From Alopecurus myosuroides (lineage: Eukaryota; Streptophyta; Magnoliopsida; Poales; Poaceae), in assembly GCA_028641055.1 (NCBI GenBank), contig CM054060.1, positions 292,936,660 to 293,000,659 on the forward strand: a stretch of 64,000 nt of DNA. The letters are read 5' to 3'. The position numbers and the translations under genes are program-made. Shown in pieces: positions 19,161 to 32,198 of the stretch. The notes under the pieces were generated by a model that ran no database searches, was not told the DNA's origin, and worked only from the letters and a program-made list of their open reading frames with translations. How positions within the stretch are numbered: position 1 is the first letter of the stretch; the number at the start of each line of letters is the position of its first letter.

Positions 19161-19640
19161 CCCATCATACCAGACCAAATAAAACTCGTACACTACTCCT
19201 GACCGCCCCGCCAACCAATCTCCCATCTCCAGCCAAAGCAAGCACACATCTGGAAAGCTCTCGGTGTTCTCTCTCCATCCATCCCGAAGATATTGACTCC
19301 CGGGTCGCCCGCACGAGGGCGGCTCCGGAGGACCCCGATTCGATCTAGAAGGCCGACGCCTGATCTCCCCCCACCGGACGTTGCCTCCACCGACGCTGGA
19401 GGTGGAGGCCACGGCATGGCTGTCGGATTCCCTTTGTGCGGGGGCTACCGTTCCTTGGTGCGCAGGTGGAGGTGTGGCAGCGGGGCGGCAGCGCTCTCCT
19501 ATGTGCGATGTCAGTCGGCGCACTGCAGGGAGGCGTGGATGGGGCTGAGGGAGCGGGCGTGCGGTGGTGGCCGGGGGCGACGGGACAGAACCTACGGTGA
19601 TGACGCTCTTCCACATGCCTAGGGAGCGCGGCAACCTTCC
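19161..19640. other. GC-rich gene-like segment, no product assigned
   Basis: Open frames exist on both strands (109 codons plus at 19293-19622; 158 codons minus at 19158-19634), both low in recognisable motifs. It could be a 5' UTR/first exon remnant. I cannot choose a strand. Confidence 0.25.
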
Positions 19641-22600
19641 TCATGTCATTGTCACGTGTGCCGGATCTTCTCGATCTATTCGCTAGAAGCTAGCCAGCGG
19701 CGTGGATACCTGCTGGTGTGCTCGAATAAAGGTTGTGGTCCTAGGGTTCCTCTTCAGCCAAGACGCAGATCCGCCTCATGCATGTCCTTTCCGATCTGGC
19801 CGGAGTAAAGGTTCTAGAAGACTCCGTTAGCTAACTCTCATGAGCGTGTTATGCCTGGAGATTTCTGGATCGGTGAAATTCAGTCGTGCCCATTGGTTCT
19901 TCATTAAGGAGGAAACGCCACGAAGCTCTGCTACGTGTTGCCATCAGGAGATATTTTACTCTATCGTAAAGTAAGAGAGGCGAAGAATGTCTTGGAAGCC
20001 GATATTGGTGGACTAGTAACGGTAATTGGAGCCTACGTGGTTGAGAAACTTGCTCGGAGTTTCGGGTTTCGTAGCAGCGGTGCGGAAATGGAGGCGACAA
20101 CACATGTGAAGTTCAACGTCTTACCTTTTGCGGTGACCCAACACATTACTGCATGTGTAGTGCACAAGTCGTTGACATAATACTCACGGAAGGACTTATC
20201 CGTGAATATTACATCCCTCAGAGTCGTACAACAGAACCATAGCAGGTCCAAGCAAAGCTATAGGATACAAACTTCATTACAAAATCTTGAGAATCTACCT
20301 TCGATGTATCAAAGAAAATCCTGAGCAAATGAAACATCAGAAGAAGCAATTCGTACTCTAAGTTGGAGAAAAACTCTATCTCAGAACCTAATCCACTAAA
20401 CTATGGCTTGTGAGAATCTAAGTCTTGGAATGGACTCCACCTACGCCTTGATAGCTTCTCCTCCACCGGCATTGTTGATGATGCTGCTTCATCGGCTAAG
20501 TAATATATGTCTCCTCCTAGCTTCATTAGATAGTGATGGCTTCACAATGAAGACTTGCTTAAGGCTTCAACTCTAAGCAGGGGGCAAACGAGAACGAATG
20601 AGTAACGAGAATTATTCAATAAGCTCATTACATACAGTGGGTAGTTTGATGCACTAACTACAGCTATAGACTCGAAAGAGTCATAAGATAATGCAATGAT
20701 TTCGCAAATCGTTCTTCAAGAGGTTGCTTTAATATTGAAAACTATGCCCCGCCAAATCTTCACCGGAGCTAGAACTTCATGGAGTTCCTTTTCAGCGGCG
20801 TTCGCAGCTTCTTCCTGGAACACTCTGCAAATGTGTGTTACTTTACCCATAGGCGATTAAGAGCATGTTGCACAACCAGGTGTACATTCCTATCCACTCC
20901 TACTCAAGTGTGGGGCCCAGTTGTTGATCTAAAACAAACCATGCTTCTCCACACAACACATTCCCACCCATTTCTGCCCCGCAGGTTGAACCGCTGATTC
21001 CACCCCTCACGATAGATATCTAGGCGCCCTAGGGCAACCCCAATAACCCTTGATTGTTGTTGCACTTCATGGACACATAGCATCTCTGTATAGCTTTGGT
21101 ACCGTCCATTCAGCTTCATACGACTCGTGTACACTTTGATATGCATAGTTGGTTATGACTAGCATGGACACAAGGAGGAGTAGTACCGATGTTATCCGGC
21201 CTGCGTGCCGATGAATCCGGTCTACCGGTCGTTGTTTGTTGCGGCCGGGCCTAGTAACCCCAAAGCCCTTGTGGGTCCATGACTAGGAGCGCATAACAGT
21301 ATGTATACCTTTGGGTCCGGGGTCGTGACACCATGTAATTTTGCTCTAGATGACCCTCCTAGTTGAAAACCACTAAGTCGGGAGATAAGTAAATCATGAA
21401 GTGCAAGGAAGATGGTCCAATTGTCAACTTGAGAATTTCAACATGTAGCTACAAGACCAACCACCCTTTTTCTCTAAGTCTGTATCCTTTTTATTTTCTT
21501 TTCCCTTAGAATTTGTGGTATGGCTAAGTTAGATCAAGACCATCCCCTAGCTTATATAAAAACCATCAAGTTTTTCCAAATACAATGAACTCATCACAAA
21601 AAGGAGGATGCTACAAAGCAGCCTGAAGATTATCCTTAAGAAGACCAACCATGTGAAGACTTGGAGCTTAGAATTTGGTTTCCAAGACTTAGAATTTGTT
21701 TTCAAGATGATTAGTGTAAAGTTTGTCTTTTTCCAAGATTTACAGTTAGTTTTTAAAGTGAGATGAGAGTTTTTGACCAAGACTTTAACAAGGAGCCTTT
21801 TCATCAAGAAGAACAACTTCAACAGGAAGTCAGCTCAAGAAGAATACTCTCCGAAAGATGAAGAAGAAGAGGAGGAAGAATTTATAAGTCCTTTTTAAGG
21901 AACTCTAGCAATCTCATCTACCTCTCTTTCTCTATATGACTAAGTACCTAAATCTAGATAAGTACTTCAGATATTCTCTTCAACTCAATAAGGAGGACTA
22001 CAAGCAAGGCCATTCCAGGACACTCATAATGACTTAGAAGACTTGAAGAAACTCAAGACAGAAATATAATTCGACCAAGAATTTTCTGTGATCTTTTGAT
22101 CATAGACCAATCCTTAGTCACAAATCAAAACTCTAACTACAATCACTTGGTTTTTTTTTTGTGCATTGAAATTAATTGGTATCACATTTTTTGATGTTTG
22201 CATGTTAGAGTAAATGTGATAATACTTGGTGAAACTTTTGTAACTTCCTTGAGAAGTATGATTAATTAAGTTTGAACTCTTCAAACACAATCCTTGACCA
22301 ACCTATAGACAATTTATAAACACTAAACCCAATCACTATAATTTCCTTGGTAGAATAAATTGTTGCGCTAAGTTTGTTGGTTCTTATACTTTGTTTCTTT
22401 GTTTGTGATTGCATGTTTATTGTTGTTTGCTTGTATTGTTTAGATTGCACGGAGAGAAATGTTCTGTTTTGTGAAAATAGGGTGATTATTCTTCACCAAC
22501 TTCAAAGCAAAGTGATACCATCAAATCACCAATGCTTTTCCTATGCATTACTAGAGTTTTTTTAGTAGTATGCATGATAGGGTATTATTCTAAGTATTAT

Positions 22601-22700
22601 GCTATGCTAAATCCTCGTAGTGTGTAGCCACCCTTGTTACCTTGTTATCCTATTACTTAGACCTTGGTAGATGCTATCCAATGCTACAAATTTGTTTTAT
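19641..22700. other. Gene-free repeat-like DNA
   Basis: No open frame above about 90 codons and no recognised motif. The region reads as several old, decayed repeat fragments whose boundaries cannot be placed by eye. Confidence 0.35.
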
Positions 22701-24951
22701 ATGATGTTGTGGAAAATTCTAGGTATAAACCTCAATGAAACGCCTGGGTGGAAAGTGGATGTGAAATGATTTATGTTGATTGGCTCCCTAGGCCATATCA
22801 ATGGTATTTATCATCGAAGGAGGACACTTGAGGATGGCCACCCAGGAGCAAAGAGATTCATAAGTCCCTCTAAATCTATTAGCTCCCCTTGCAGCCTTTT
22901 GACACATGGGATTTTTCTTGATCAACTAAGTTGTGAGAGTTCAGATCATGCTTGGCAAGCAGATGTAGCAGAATTATAAGAGGAACGGGTCTTGCTGGTG
23001 GGTTTAATTTATAATTCTGAAAGATCTCGTCTCGAATTTATCCTTTCCTTGATGCACTCCAGGTGTATAGGATGTTTGGGCTAATTAAATAAAAAGGGTG
23101 GAAAGTGCACAACCTCTACAGAGGTAGAAACTAAGATCTTAGCCGTGTCCCCGATAATGGACATCTTTCAACAGCTGCACAAGGATGGACAGAAGAATCT
23201 TAACACTGTTTTCAAGAAGTAAAATTTGGCTAAGGAAACAATAGTTATGGTGCACATGGGATTTATCCCATGGTGCCAATCTTGGAAAATAAAACAATTT
23301 TCAGAAGTGCTAGGAGAAAACTAGCTTTCTGCAATTAAGCCTAAACTCCACCAAGCCAAATATGGATGTAGTTTAGACTTGCCATTTATATGCACCATAG
23401 TTTTACTTGCCAATACATTAAATTGTATTTACCCCCTTGTGGCTTCCTATATCAATTTCTAGATGGAACACATGACGAGTGAGGTTTTGTTCAGGATCTT
23501 GAGTCTACAACTAACATGCCTTTGCATGTGGCACATGATTGAAGATGAGGCTAATTGAAGTACTATGTTTTCCTCTGTAAGTCCATGGTTCCACCTAGTC
23601 TTCTGAGACTATGCAAGTTGTAATGATAATTTTGTAAAGGTTGGATCATGCGATGTAATAGATTTTGACGCAGTTGCATGATATTTCATTTTGAACCGTG
23701 CTGATAGCAATTGATCCAGGGACTAGCACAATAATACAGGGTTCTTGCATTACTTAAATGTGGGAATGCTACAAAATGGTATCACAACATTCTGTTGCTT
23801 GTAGGATTCGAGACCCTAAGTTTGGATTACAACTAGTAAAAAGACCATAGGATTGAAAATCTACTTTGTTCAAACTTCTAGAAACAGAACATCTCATCCT
23901 AGTCTTTCTCATATCTTCTCATCCATTATTCCTCTTCGAAATCTTCTTCCCTTATTATAGATGACCTACCTCTTGATTTACATCAAAGACATGATTGGTG
24001 AAAATCATGCCATGGAGTGAAAGGAATAGTTTTCACATGAACTTTTGGTTTCAAAATGAAGATCTACACTCAAGACAATTGAAGAACTTGGAGATATACC
24101 CATGCTTCACAACAATCAGAAACACCTCGAAGTATTGAGAGAAGGACTTGAAGAGACTCCATAAGATCTGGATGAGACCACCAATCTAGTGACTTTGTTA
24201 GAAAAACGTTATCGTGTTAGTCTATTGATCATACCAATAAGTGTGGTATGACAATATTAATTGTTCGCTAAAACCTTGTTGTTTGGCGTACAGAATGCTT
24301 GTTAGCTATTGTTTGTCAGATGAGTTTCCTTTCTTCTCTGCTGAGGTAGAAACCTTCCTTAGATATTTATAAATCTTTACTCATCTATGATAAACCCAAC
24401 TAGATACCTAGCCAGAATACTAAATACCATGAGAAGATCAACAACAACATAGAAGCTTGCCAAGAACATGAAAGAACATGTTGAGTTGATGTTGTGAAAT
24501 CCTCTAAACTTGGTCTTTTGATTGACCCAAAGAGTGAATCCTCAGTGTCAAATGAAGTTCAAGAGGCACCAGTTAGTCTACACCTTACTGCGAAGGAAAG
24601 TTCTACTCAAGCCATCAGGAGACAAGCTACACATCAGTCCAGGAGATTATAATACACACAAAGATTTATTTTAAGGGTGGTAGCCACCCAGTTGCAATAG
24701 AAAAGTAACCCAAACCTAAATTTCTTTCTAGCCTTCCCAAATATCGAGATGAAATTTCTTTTAAGGGTGGTAGTCCGTAACATCCTTGATTTTTGGAGGA
24801 ATTCAAAATTAACAAAAAAAAATGTTTTCTTGATAATGCAAGCCATAAAAAACAAATAAAACACAACACAAAGCAAATATAATGTATTATTGCAGTGTTA
24901 TTGGAATTGAAAAACCAATATGCCTCTAATTCTAGAAACCCTAAAGCTTAT
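22701..24951 (+). mobile_element. Probable decayed Gypsy-type element with PBS-like site
   Basis: TGGTATCACAACATTCTGTTGC at about 23778 resembles the initiator-Met-tRNA primer binding site (TGGTATCAGAGC) with its usual downstream text. An LTR may therefore end near 23775 and an internal region begin there. The stretch after 24660 holds two copies of AAGGGTGGTAG. No coding domain survives. R inserted at 24952. Boundaries and lineage are uncertain. Confidence 0.35.
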
Positions 24952-26237
24952 TGATGACCTGAGAACACACGTTCGTTGCGAGACCCCAAGAGGAAGGTAT
25001 CAAGAGTACAACAGCAAGATTTTCCCTCAGAAAGAAACTAAGGATTAATCGGACCAGTAGGAGAAAGAAATCACTTCTGAAGGTTGTTGACAGCTAATGT
25101 TTGCAGGGCGCAGTACCGGGCACAACGACAACGTGGAATCTCCATACAACACAACCAAGATACTTTGCCCCAACGAAACAGTGAGGTTGTCAATCTCACA
25201 GATTTTGATGAAAACAAAGGATTAGACATATAGTGTGGAAAATGGTGTTTGTTTGTAGTGAATGAAATGAGAACAATGATTGCAGTAAAAAAAATAGTCC
25301 TTGCAGTGGGTTGTATTATCAGTGTAAAAGAATGGACTGGGGTACACAGTTCACTAGTGGTATCTCTCCATAAAAGATAGATAACATGTTCGGTAAAAAA
25401 ATTACAGCTGGGCAATTGACAGAAATAAAGGTTGCATCGTAGTTCATATGCAAGCCATGATAATTACTATGAGATTTCATGTGGGCATTACAACATGATA
25501 CATAGACTGTAATCCAACTGCATCTATGACTAATAATCCACCCTCAGGACGCCACCCGAGCAAACTTTGGGTATTAGGAAGCAAGCAACAAATTATTGAA
25601 TTAAGTAAAGTGCGTAATGTAAACAATGGAATTATACTTAGACACAGCATTGTTGTTTTCTCCGTAATGGCAAAAACACATCCACAATGTTATAAGTTAT
25701 TGTCACTCTCCCAGATAACTGGAGGCATGAACCCACTATCGAGCATAAATACTCCCTCTTGGAGTTACAAGCATCAACTTGGCGAGAGCATCTACATGTA
25801 ACACAGAGCATGCAAGATCACAAATAACATAAACATGATAGATCTATAATCAACTTAACATAGCATTCAATATTCATCGGATCCCAACAAACACAACATG
25901 TAGAATTACAAATAGATTATCTTGATCATGTTAGGCAGCTCACAAGACCTAAACATGGTGACATAAAGAGGAGAAGACAACCATCTACCTACTGCTATGG
26001 ACCAGTAGTCCAAGAATGAACTACTCACGCATCAATGCAGAGGAAGGCATGGTGATGTAGAGCCCTCCGGTGATGATTTCCCCTCCTGGCAGGGTGCCGG
26101 GGAGAGCTTCAGAACCCTACTGGACTAGGTTTGACGATGACGGCGGCTATAGAACCTTTTGTGGATGGAGGCTCGGACGTTTAGGGTTCTCTCGAGAAAG
26201 AGTATATATAGGCAAAAGGGCTATGCCGGTTGACGCC
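24952..26237 (-). repeat. Element R left LTR, first part
   Basis: On the plus strand it starts TGATGACCTGAGAAC. It is the minus-strand 3' LTR of R, interrupted at 26237 by Sirevirus S2 and continuing at 45030-45367, where it ends AGACGTATCA. Joined length is about 1.62 kb, like the LTRs of P. The text around 25180 and 26060 (TGAGGTTGTCAATCTCAC, CTGGCAGGGTGCCGG) has counterparts in the P LTR in the opposite orientation, so R and P are relatives. The left flank is CTTAT. Confidence 0.75.
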
Positions 26238-28661
26238 TGATAGTAGAAGGATGCCACCTAGAGGGGGGGTGAATAGGCGCTTTAAAATAATTACGGTTTA
26301 GGCTTGAGTAAATGCGGAATAAAACTAGCGTTTAATTTATCAAGCACAAAACCTATGCAAGCTAGGTTTACCTATGTGCACCAACAACTTATGCTAGGCA
26401 TGATATACAACTATGAGATAGCAAGATAGATGACTTCAATCACGATGGCTATCACAAAGGTAAATGCATAAGTAACGAGCTAGAGTATAGAGATAACCGA
26501 AGCACAAGGAGACACCGGTGTGATTACCGAAGTTCCTTCCCAAGGGAAGTACGTCTTCGTTGGAGAGGTGGGGAGCCACCTAGGCGCTCCTCAATAGCAT
26601 GGATGTGCACACCTTATTCTCCTTGAGCTTCTCCGGTGAGGGAGATGCTCGTTTCCACTATGAGGTCGACTTGAAGGCGTTGACCAAACCTTACACGAGG
26701 TTGAGGCTATCTCCACAACTCAATTGGAGGCTCTCAACGAAGCTTCTTGCAACAAGGTGGAAGCCCCAAGCACTAACCGTCTAGGGTGCTCAATACATCC
26801 AAGAGGAACAATCTCTCCGGTGATCAAGCACCCAAGAGTAACAAGCTCACGAACTTCTCTTTCACGAATCTCGTGGGGAACTCAAACCGATGCACCTAAT
26901 GCAATGGCAAGAACACACAAAGTGGTCAAGAACTTCTCTCCCAAATCCCACCAAAGCAACTAATGCTATGGAGGGAGGAAGGAGGAAGAACAAGGAAAAC
27001 AACAAATGAATCCCTAGATCTAGATCCAATAGATTCCCCTCACAAAGAGGAGGGATTGATTGGTGAAGTGGTAGATCTAGATCTCCTCTCTCTTTTCCCT
27101 CAAGTGGAAGCAAGAATCATTGGAGGGATTGAGAGAGAGCAAGCTTTTGGAGGTCAAAAATGGAGGTCAAACTTGCCCAAAAGGTTGGGGAACCATTGGG
27201 GAAGAAGGCCCCTTAAATAGGTCACCCAAATATCCAACCGTTAGAGGAAAATTCGCGCAGGGGCGGAACCTCCGGTGAAACCACCGGAACCTCCGCCCCC
27301 CGGATGAGTTAGGACATCAAAATGGATGAAAAAATGCCCCAACCACCGGAGCCTCCAGTGGTTTCACCGGAGGTTCCGCCAACATCAACCCGAAGGGGTT
27401 TCCGGCGGAGCTACCACCGGAGCCTCCGCTGGTGGAAAAAACTGCAGAACACCCTATATGAAAACGGTCGTAACTTTTGCATCTGGACTCCGTTTTCGAT
27501 GTTCTTGGGCTCGTTGAAATCGCAACGACGAGCACTACAAGAATATTCAGAGAAACATCATAGTCCAAATGGAATATAAAACCAAATGATGAAAGGTTTG
27601 GCCTATCAATAAAGGACAACCGGTAGAAACCTCCAACAACAAAAATGCGATAAGTTTTTCATACGAAATCCATTTTGATGAACTTGAGCTTGAGATGAAG
27701 AACATGACAAGCTCTAAAATCTTACATGGAGAAAACCCAAATAAGAACCAAGAAGGATGATGCCAAGTATGCAAAGGTTTGAGCTCTCTACGATAGATAC
27801 GATCAAGATATGCATTCAAGAGCCCTCTTGATAGTACGGTTATCTATCCTATAATCCGGTCTCCCAACTAGCATAATGAGACCGGTAAAATAGAAACCCT
27901 ATATAAGTCATACCTTTGCCTTGCGCAATCCAATTGAGCTAGATGATGGCGATCTTAATCACCTCAAGTTGGACCACCTTTCTTGATTGCGCTTCGCTTC
28001 GTGAAGATTGTGAATTGCTCCCCCATAAGCTAATATGAGAGAGCTTATCACATGAACATCTTCACTTGACCATAATCTCCATATGGGTGGAAAGATTCAA
28101 GCATAGGATTTCTTCTAAATGCTTCACTTGAGCTTCCACGTCAAGCTAGGTGACGAACATCGCTCGACGATGACATAGACCATGGGCTATATGAAATCTA
28201 CCTTTTTGTTCATGCCCATGGAAAGATACCTAACCACACATAGAGATGCCACACACACATATATGGGTTAGATAAAAAAGCTATATTGACAATTTTTTAC
28301 CATACCATGAGATACACAATCCCACTTGGTACATCGTGTAGCTTTGTGTGTTGATCACTAGCTTGATCAACCTTGTATCTTTTCTTCTCACTTCAAATGA
28401 TGATGTCTTGAAGATAACCATGAAGGATAACATAATACTTTTCTTCAAGACACACTAGCAATAACCTCAACTCAAACCATGACCATTCTTCATATAAATC
28501 CTTGAATATAACAATGGCCATCAAGGAAGCTAATAGAGTTCAACACATGAACTCCATTATTTCCTATGAACAAGAACTACAAGGATAACTCAATGCAAAC
28601 ATTAGTCCATAGGGATTGTCAGTAATTACCAAAACCACATATGGGGCACCATGCACTTTCA
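26238..28661 (-). repeat. S2 3' LTR (intact, 2424 bp)
   Basis: Starts TGATAGTAGAAGG and ends TGCACTTTCA on the plus strand. TATA-like CTATTTAAGG (minus strand, 27211-27220). U3 holds CCGGA-based inverted repeats (27253-27440) such as ACCGGAACCTCCG. It retains CACCCAAATATCC at about 27223, the empty-site version of the C2 insertion point. Confidence 0.93.
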
Positions 28662-31600
28662 ATCTCCCCCATTTTGGTAATTGATGACAATCCCTTTTTA
28701 CGAGGGTTTATATGATGAATTAAGCAACCATGCAAAACAAAGAGCAAGGATGCAATAACATGGAAGGCAAATGCTTAAGAACGAAACTAAAGCATAGAAC
28801 CAAATTCCCTTAACCCTCTAAACTTCTCCCCCATTGGCATCCATTTCCAAGATGGGAAAAAAGATTAGAAGGCAAATATAATAAGAGCTCCCCCATAGTG
28901 TATGCATTCCTCATGATATGAGTGAAATCAAGAGCATATATCCAACTAGGAATAGATGGAGGGAGATCAAACTATATTGAGGATCCAAAGATTTACAAGC
29001 AAAGTCAAATTGAAGGATACTTTCATAAATAATCAACCAACCAAAGGATCCGAAAAACCGATTGACCAAAATCAATATTATGATAAGATCAACCAGGTGT
29101 TCTAGAAAATCAAGAGGGAACTCCCCAAGGTACATGCACAATGTTAGATTTGAATTACTATATAATGTGCACAACATGGAATCATCACTCCCTTCTAGAT
29201 AATTTTGAACATAAACAAGATCAAGAGAATAGATAGGAAATGGAGCAAAGCAACTTGCAAACAAACAAGAGTTGAGCAATTAAGATCAAGAAGCGACAAG
29301 TAAAGATTTACTCAACCGAAAGAGATGAGTGTGACAAGGAAGGACATTTGTAGGAGACTAATAGGATGAGCAATGCTTCATCATAGTCTTTAAATATATG
29401 AGTCACATAGTGCATATCATGTCTTTCCCATACACACAAACCAACAAATGATAAAACACATATGTCCACAAGCTTTATAAGATGCCAAAGGAATACCAAC
29501 AGAAAAGAAAAGCTTGTGCCTTTTAGGAACCACCAAGTAATATAAAGCAATAAAACATGGTCACTAAAGAAATAGAATATCAATTAAAGATGTAACTATT
29601 CTCGTGTGTATAAGTTTCTAAGTGGACACCAATCACAAAGATATATATCCACACAAAGAAATATGCACACACAAAAATAGGTACAAGGGTAAAGAACATG
29701 ATATCCAAGATAGGTTCATAAATATACCAATAAGATTTTTGCTTGAAAGCAAAGCACTAGGATTAGTTTAATCTTAAGGGGATATAGATGGACAAACAAT
29801 AAACTCATCAAAGAATCACAAATATCACAAGGGAAAAGTGATAGTTGGAATGCTTCGAGAAAGGTAACGCATATCACAAAAGATTCAAATGGTTTTTGAG
29901 AATTCATAAATATTGCATATGAGAGACTTAAAGTAGAAGTTACTAGATTAATATACATGGGATTGGTGAATCATGAAATTGATTATAAATATCCCCTTAG
30001 TATGTAATCATCCCCGCTTACTCATAGTTGCAATAAATATGTTTTTGATAAGACATTTGCAAGAGCCAAATGAAATGCAACAAATGGAATTCATGTCAAG
30101 ATGCAACCTACACAAGATTGAAAGCTAAAAATGTATGCATGGAATAGATACTTGTTACCGAGACGGCATTGGTGATGAAGAGGATGCGAGTTTGATAATC
30201 ATCGTAGCTTGACTCCTATGATATGATGGTGAGAACACCTTCCTTATGAATGGAGCAAGCAACCAATGTATCTCCATTGTACCTAAAAACAAAAATCAAG
30301 TACAAAATGGTTCCGAAACTTATTGGGTCCAAAGTAGTTAGAACAACTACAATACATAAGACAAACTCCACATAAATATATGCATATTAATATGAATTTG
30401 AATTTTATGCGCATCTTAGCCATTTAGGATTTGATGGAGTTTATCCTATATATTGGATCAACGAAAGTAAGCATGTCAAAGAATATACATAGTAAATATA
30501 CATGCACAAAACTTTCAAGAACCAAACAAGATATAAATTGGACAAAATACCAATTAAAACAAAGAAGGCACTCACAAGAGATAAAATCAAACAAAGTGTC
30601 CAAGTTATATCAAAACCCCAAATCAACACATGATTTAGGAAATCAAATAGAGAAGATAACAAAAACAACATCAACGAATAAACAAACCCTCTACACTTTT
30701 CATGATGGCACACAAAGTACCAAGACGAAAAATGTTCGTCTTCCAAAGAGACAAGTCATTGGGATAAAATACCAATTTCAAGACAACAAGTGTTCAAACA
30801 CATATAGGATAGTTCTTCCAATAATAGTGCATTAATTATGATATTGCATTTGAATACAAGATGCACACAATGGAATCATTACTCTCCATATATATTGTTC
30901 AAACACTAGTCAAGCTCAAGAAAAGCAATAAGATGCAATACCAATTAAAGAATTGTGTTCTACTCAATGTAGGATAGCTTCCCCAAGAAATGAAACACAA
31001 AGAAGTATGACTTTGAATAAGAGTGCACACGAATGGGATCATTGCTTTTCCTAACTCAATAAAGCATAAAACAAATTTTGAGTAGAGTAAGGAAGACACA
31101 AAGGAGTTTGAACCAAACAAATCCTTGGCAAGAAACAAGGCAATTTTAGAGCAATGTACAAAGTAAATATGATCAATAAACTTACCACAAATTATTATAA
31201 CTTGTCAAAGACAAGAGATGTATGGAGATATTTCTCGGTGGTATATTTGTTCACAATCATATTCACAAAACATAAGTATGTGGTAAAAGATAGGAATGAA
31301 AACACCATACTTAAATAGAGATTCTTGGTGGCTTCAATAGTCGAATGATCATGCAAAGAAATGATTAATATATCAAGAAGCAACCGGTTCCCGAGAAGGT
31401 AAATTCTAGTGCTAATTTGTGGAAAACCGCACCAAGAAACTCTCTCACAAATAAGATACCAAAAGATGAGCAAATAAAATCATTTAAGAAAATTGGAACT
31501 TGTTTGAGCACACATGCCACATAGGAATAAGATAATTAACAATATCAATTCTATGTGGCAAAACCTTAAATTTTCACATTCTTTAGGCTTGTAATATGCA

Positions 31601-32198
31601 CAAACATATTACTCCCCCATAATGTGATAATCCGTATCTTCTTAGCAAGAGGCAAACAAAGACCAACTTGAGATAATTAATAGACATTAGAATTTGAATT
31701 TCTCATGAGTATGAGATACCACATAGAGACTAGATAATATTGAAATATCAACACTATGTGGTATTCCTCATGTACACACATTTTAGGATTGTGAAGTGCC
31801 AAAGGCATATTACTCTCCCAAAATGGGATAGTCCATTAATCACTCAAAAGATCCAAATAAGATACACACAAGATGCAATTAGGCTCAAAGCAAACTCATA
31901 CATACATTTTGTGCGAACCGACAAACACATACTAGATTACTCAAGGATAAGTAAGTAGTAAGCACAAAATATACAAAATACAAGCAAGGTACAAAACCAA
32001 TATATGCAAAGGGGCAAGCAACTTTCAATGTATATATATAATGTAATAAATACAAGTTACCGCAAGAAGGAGCATGGAATATGCGATAGAGACGTGATAA
32101 TCCAAATGACTTGGCTTAAGGAAAATATACGTGATGAAGATCCCTTAATTCTTCATGATATAGCTAAGTCTCCAATGCCCTCCGATAACACCTATTGA
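28662..32198 (-). other. S2 internal non-coding domain
   Basis: About 3.5 kb of AT-rich DNA in the place of pol. Polypurine-type tracts (plus CTCCCCCAT) occur at 28664, 28826, 28889 and 31612. Open frames are short and hydrophobic only because the minus strand is T-rich. No pol motif was found on either strand. Confidence 0.75.

Noticed and set aside
28911..31473. Several hydrophobic minus-strand frames of 80-130 codons in S2
   Set aside because: Hydrophobicity comes from T-rich DNA. No conserved motif, and they lie in the non-coding domain between gag and LTR.
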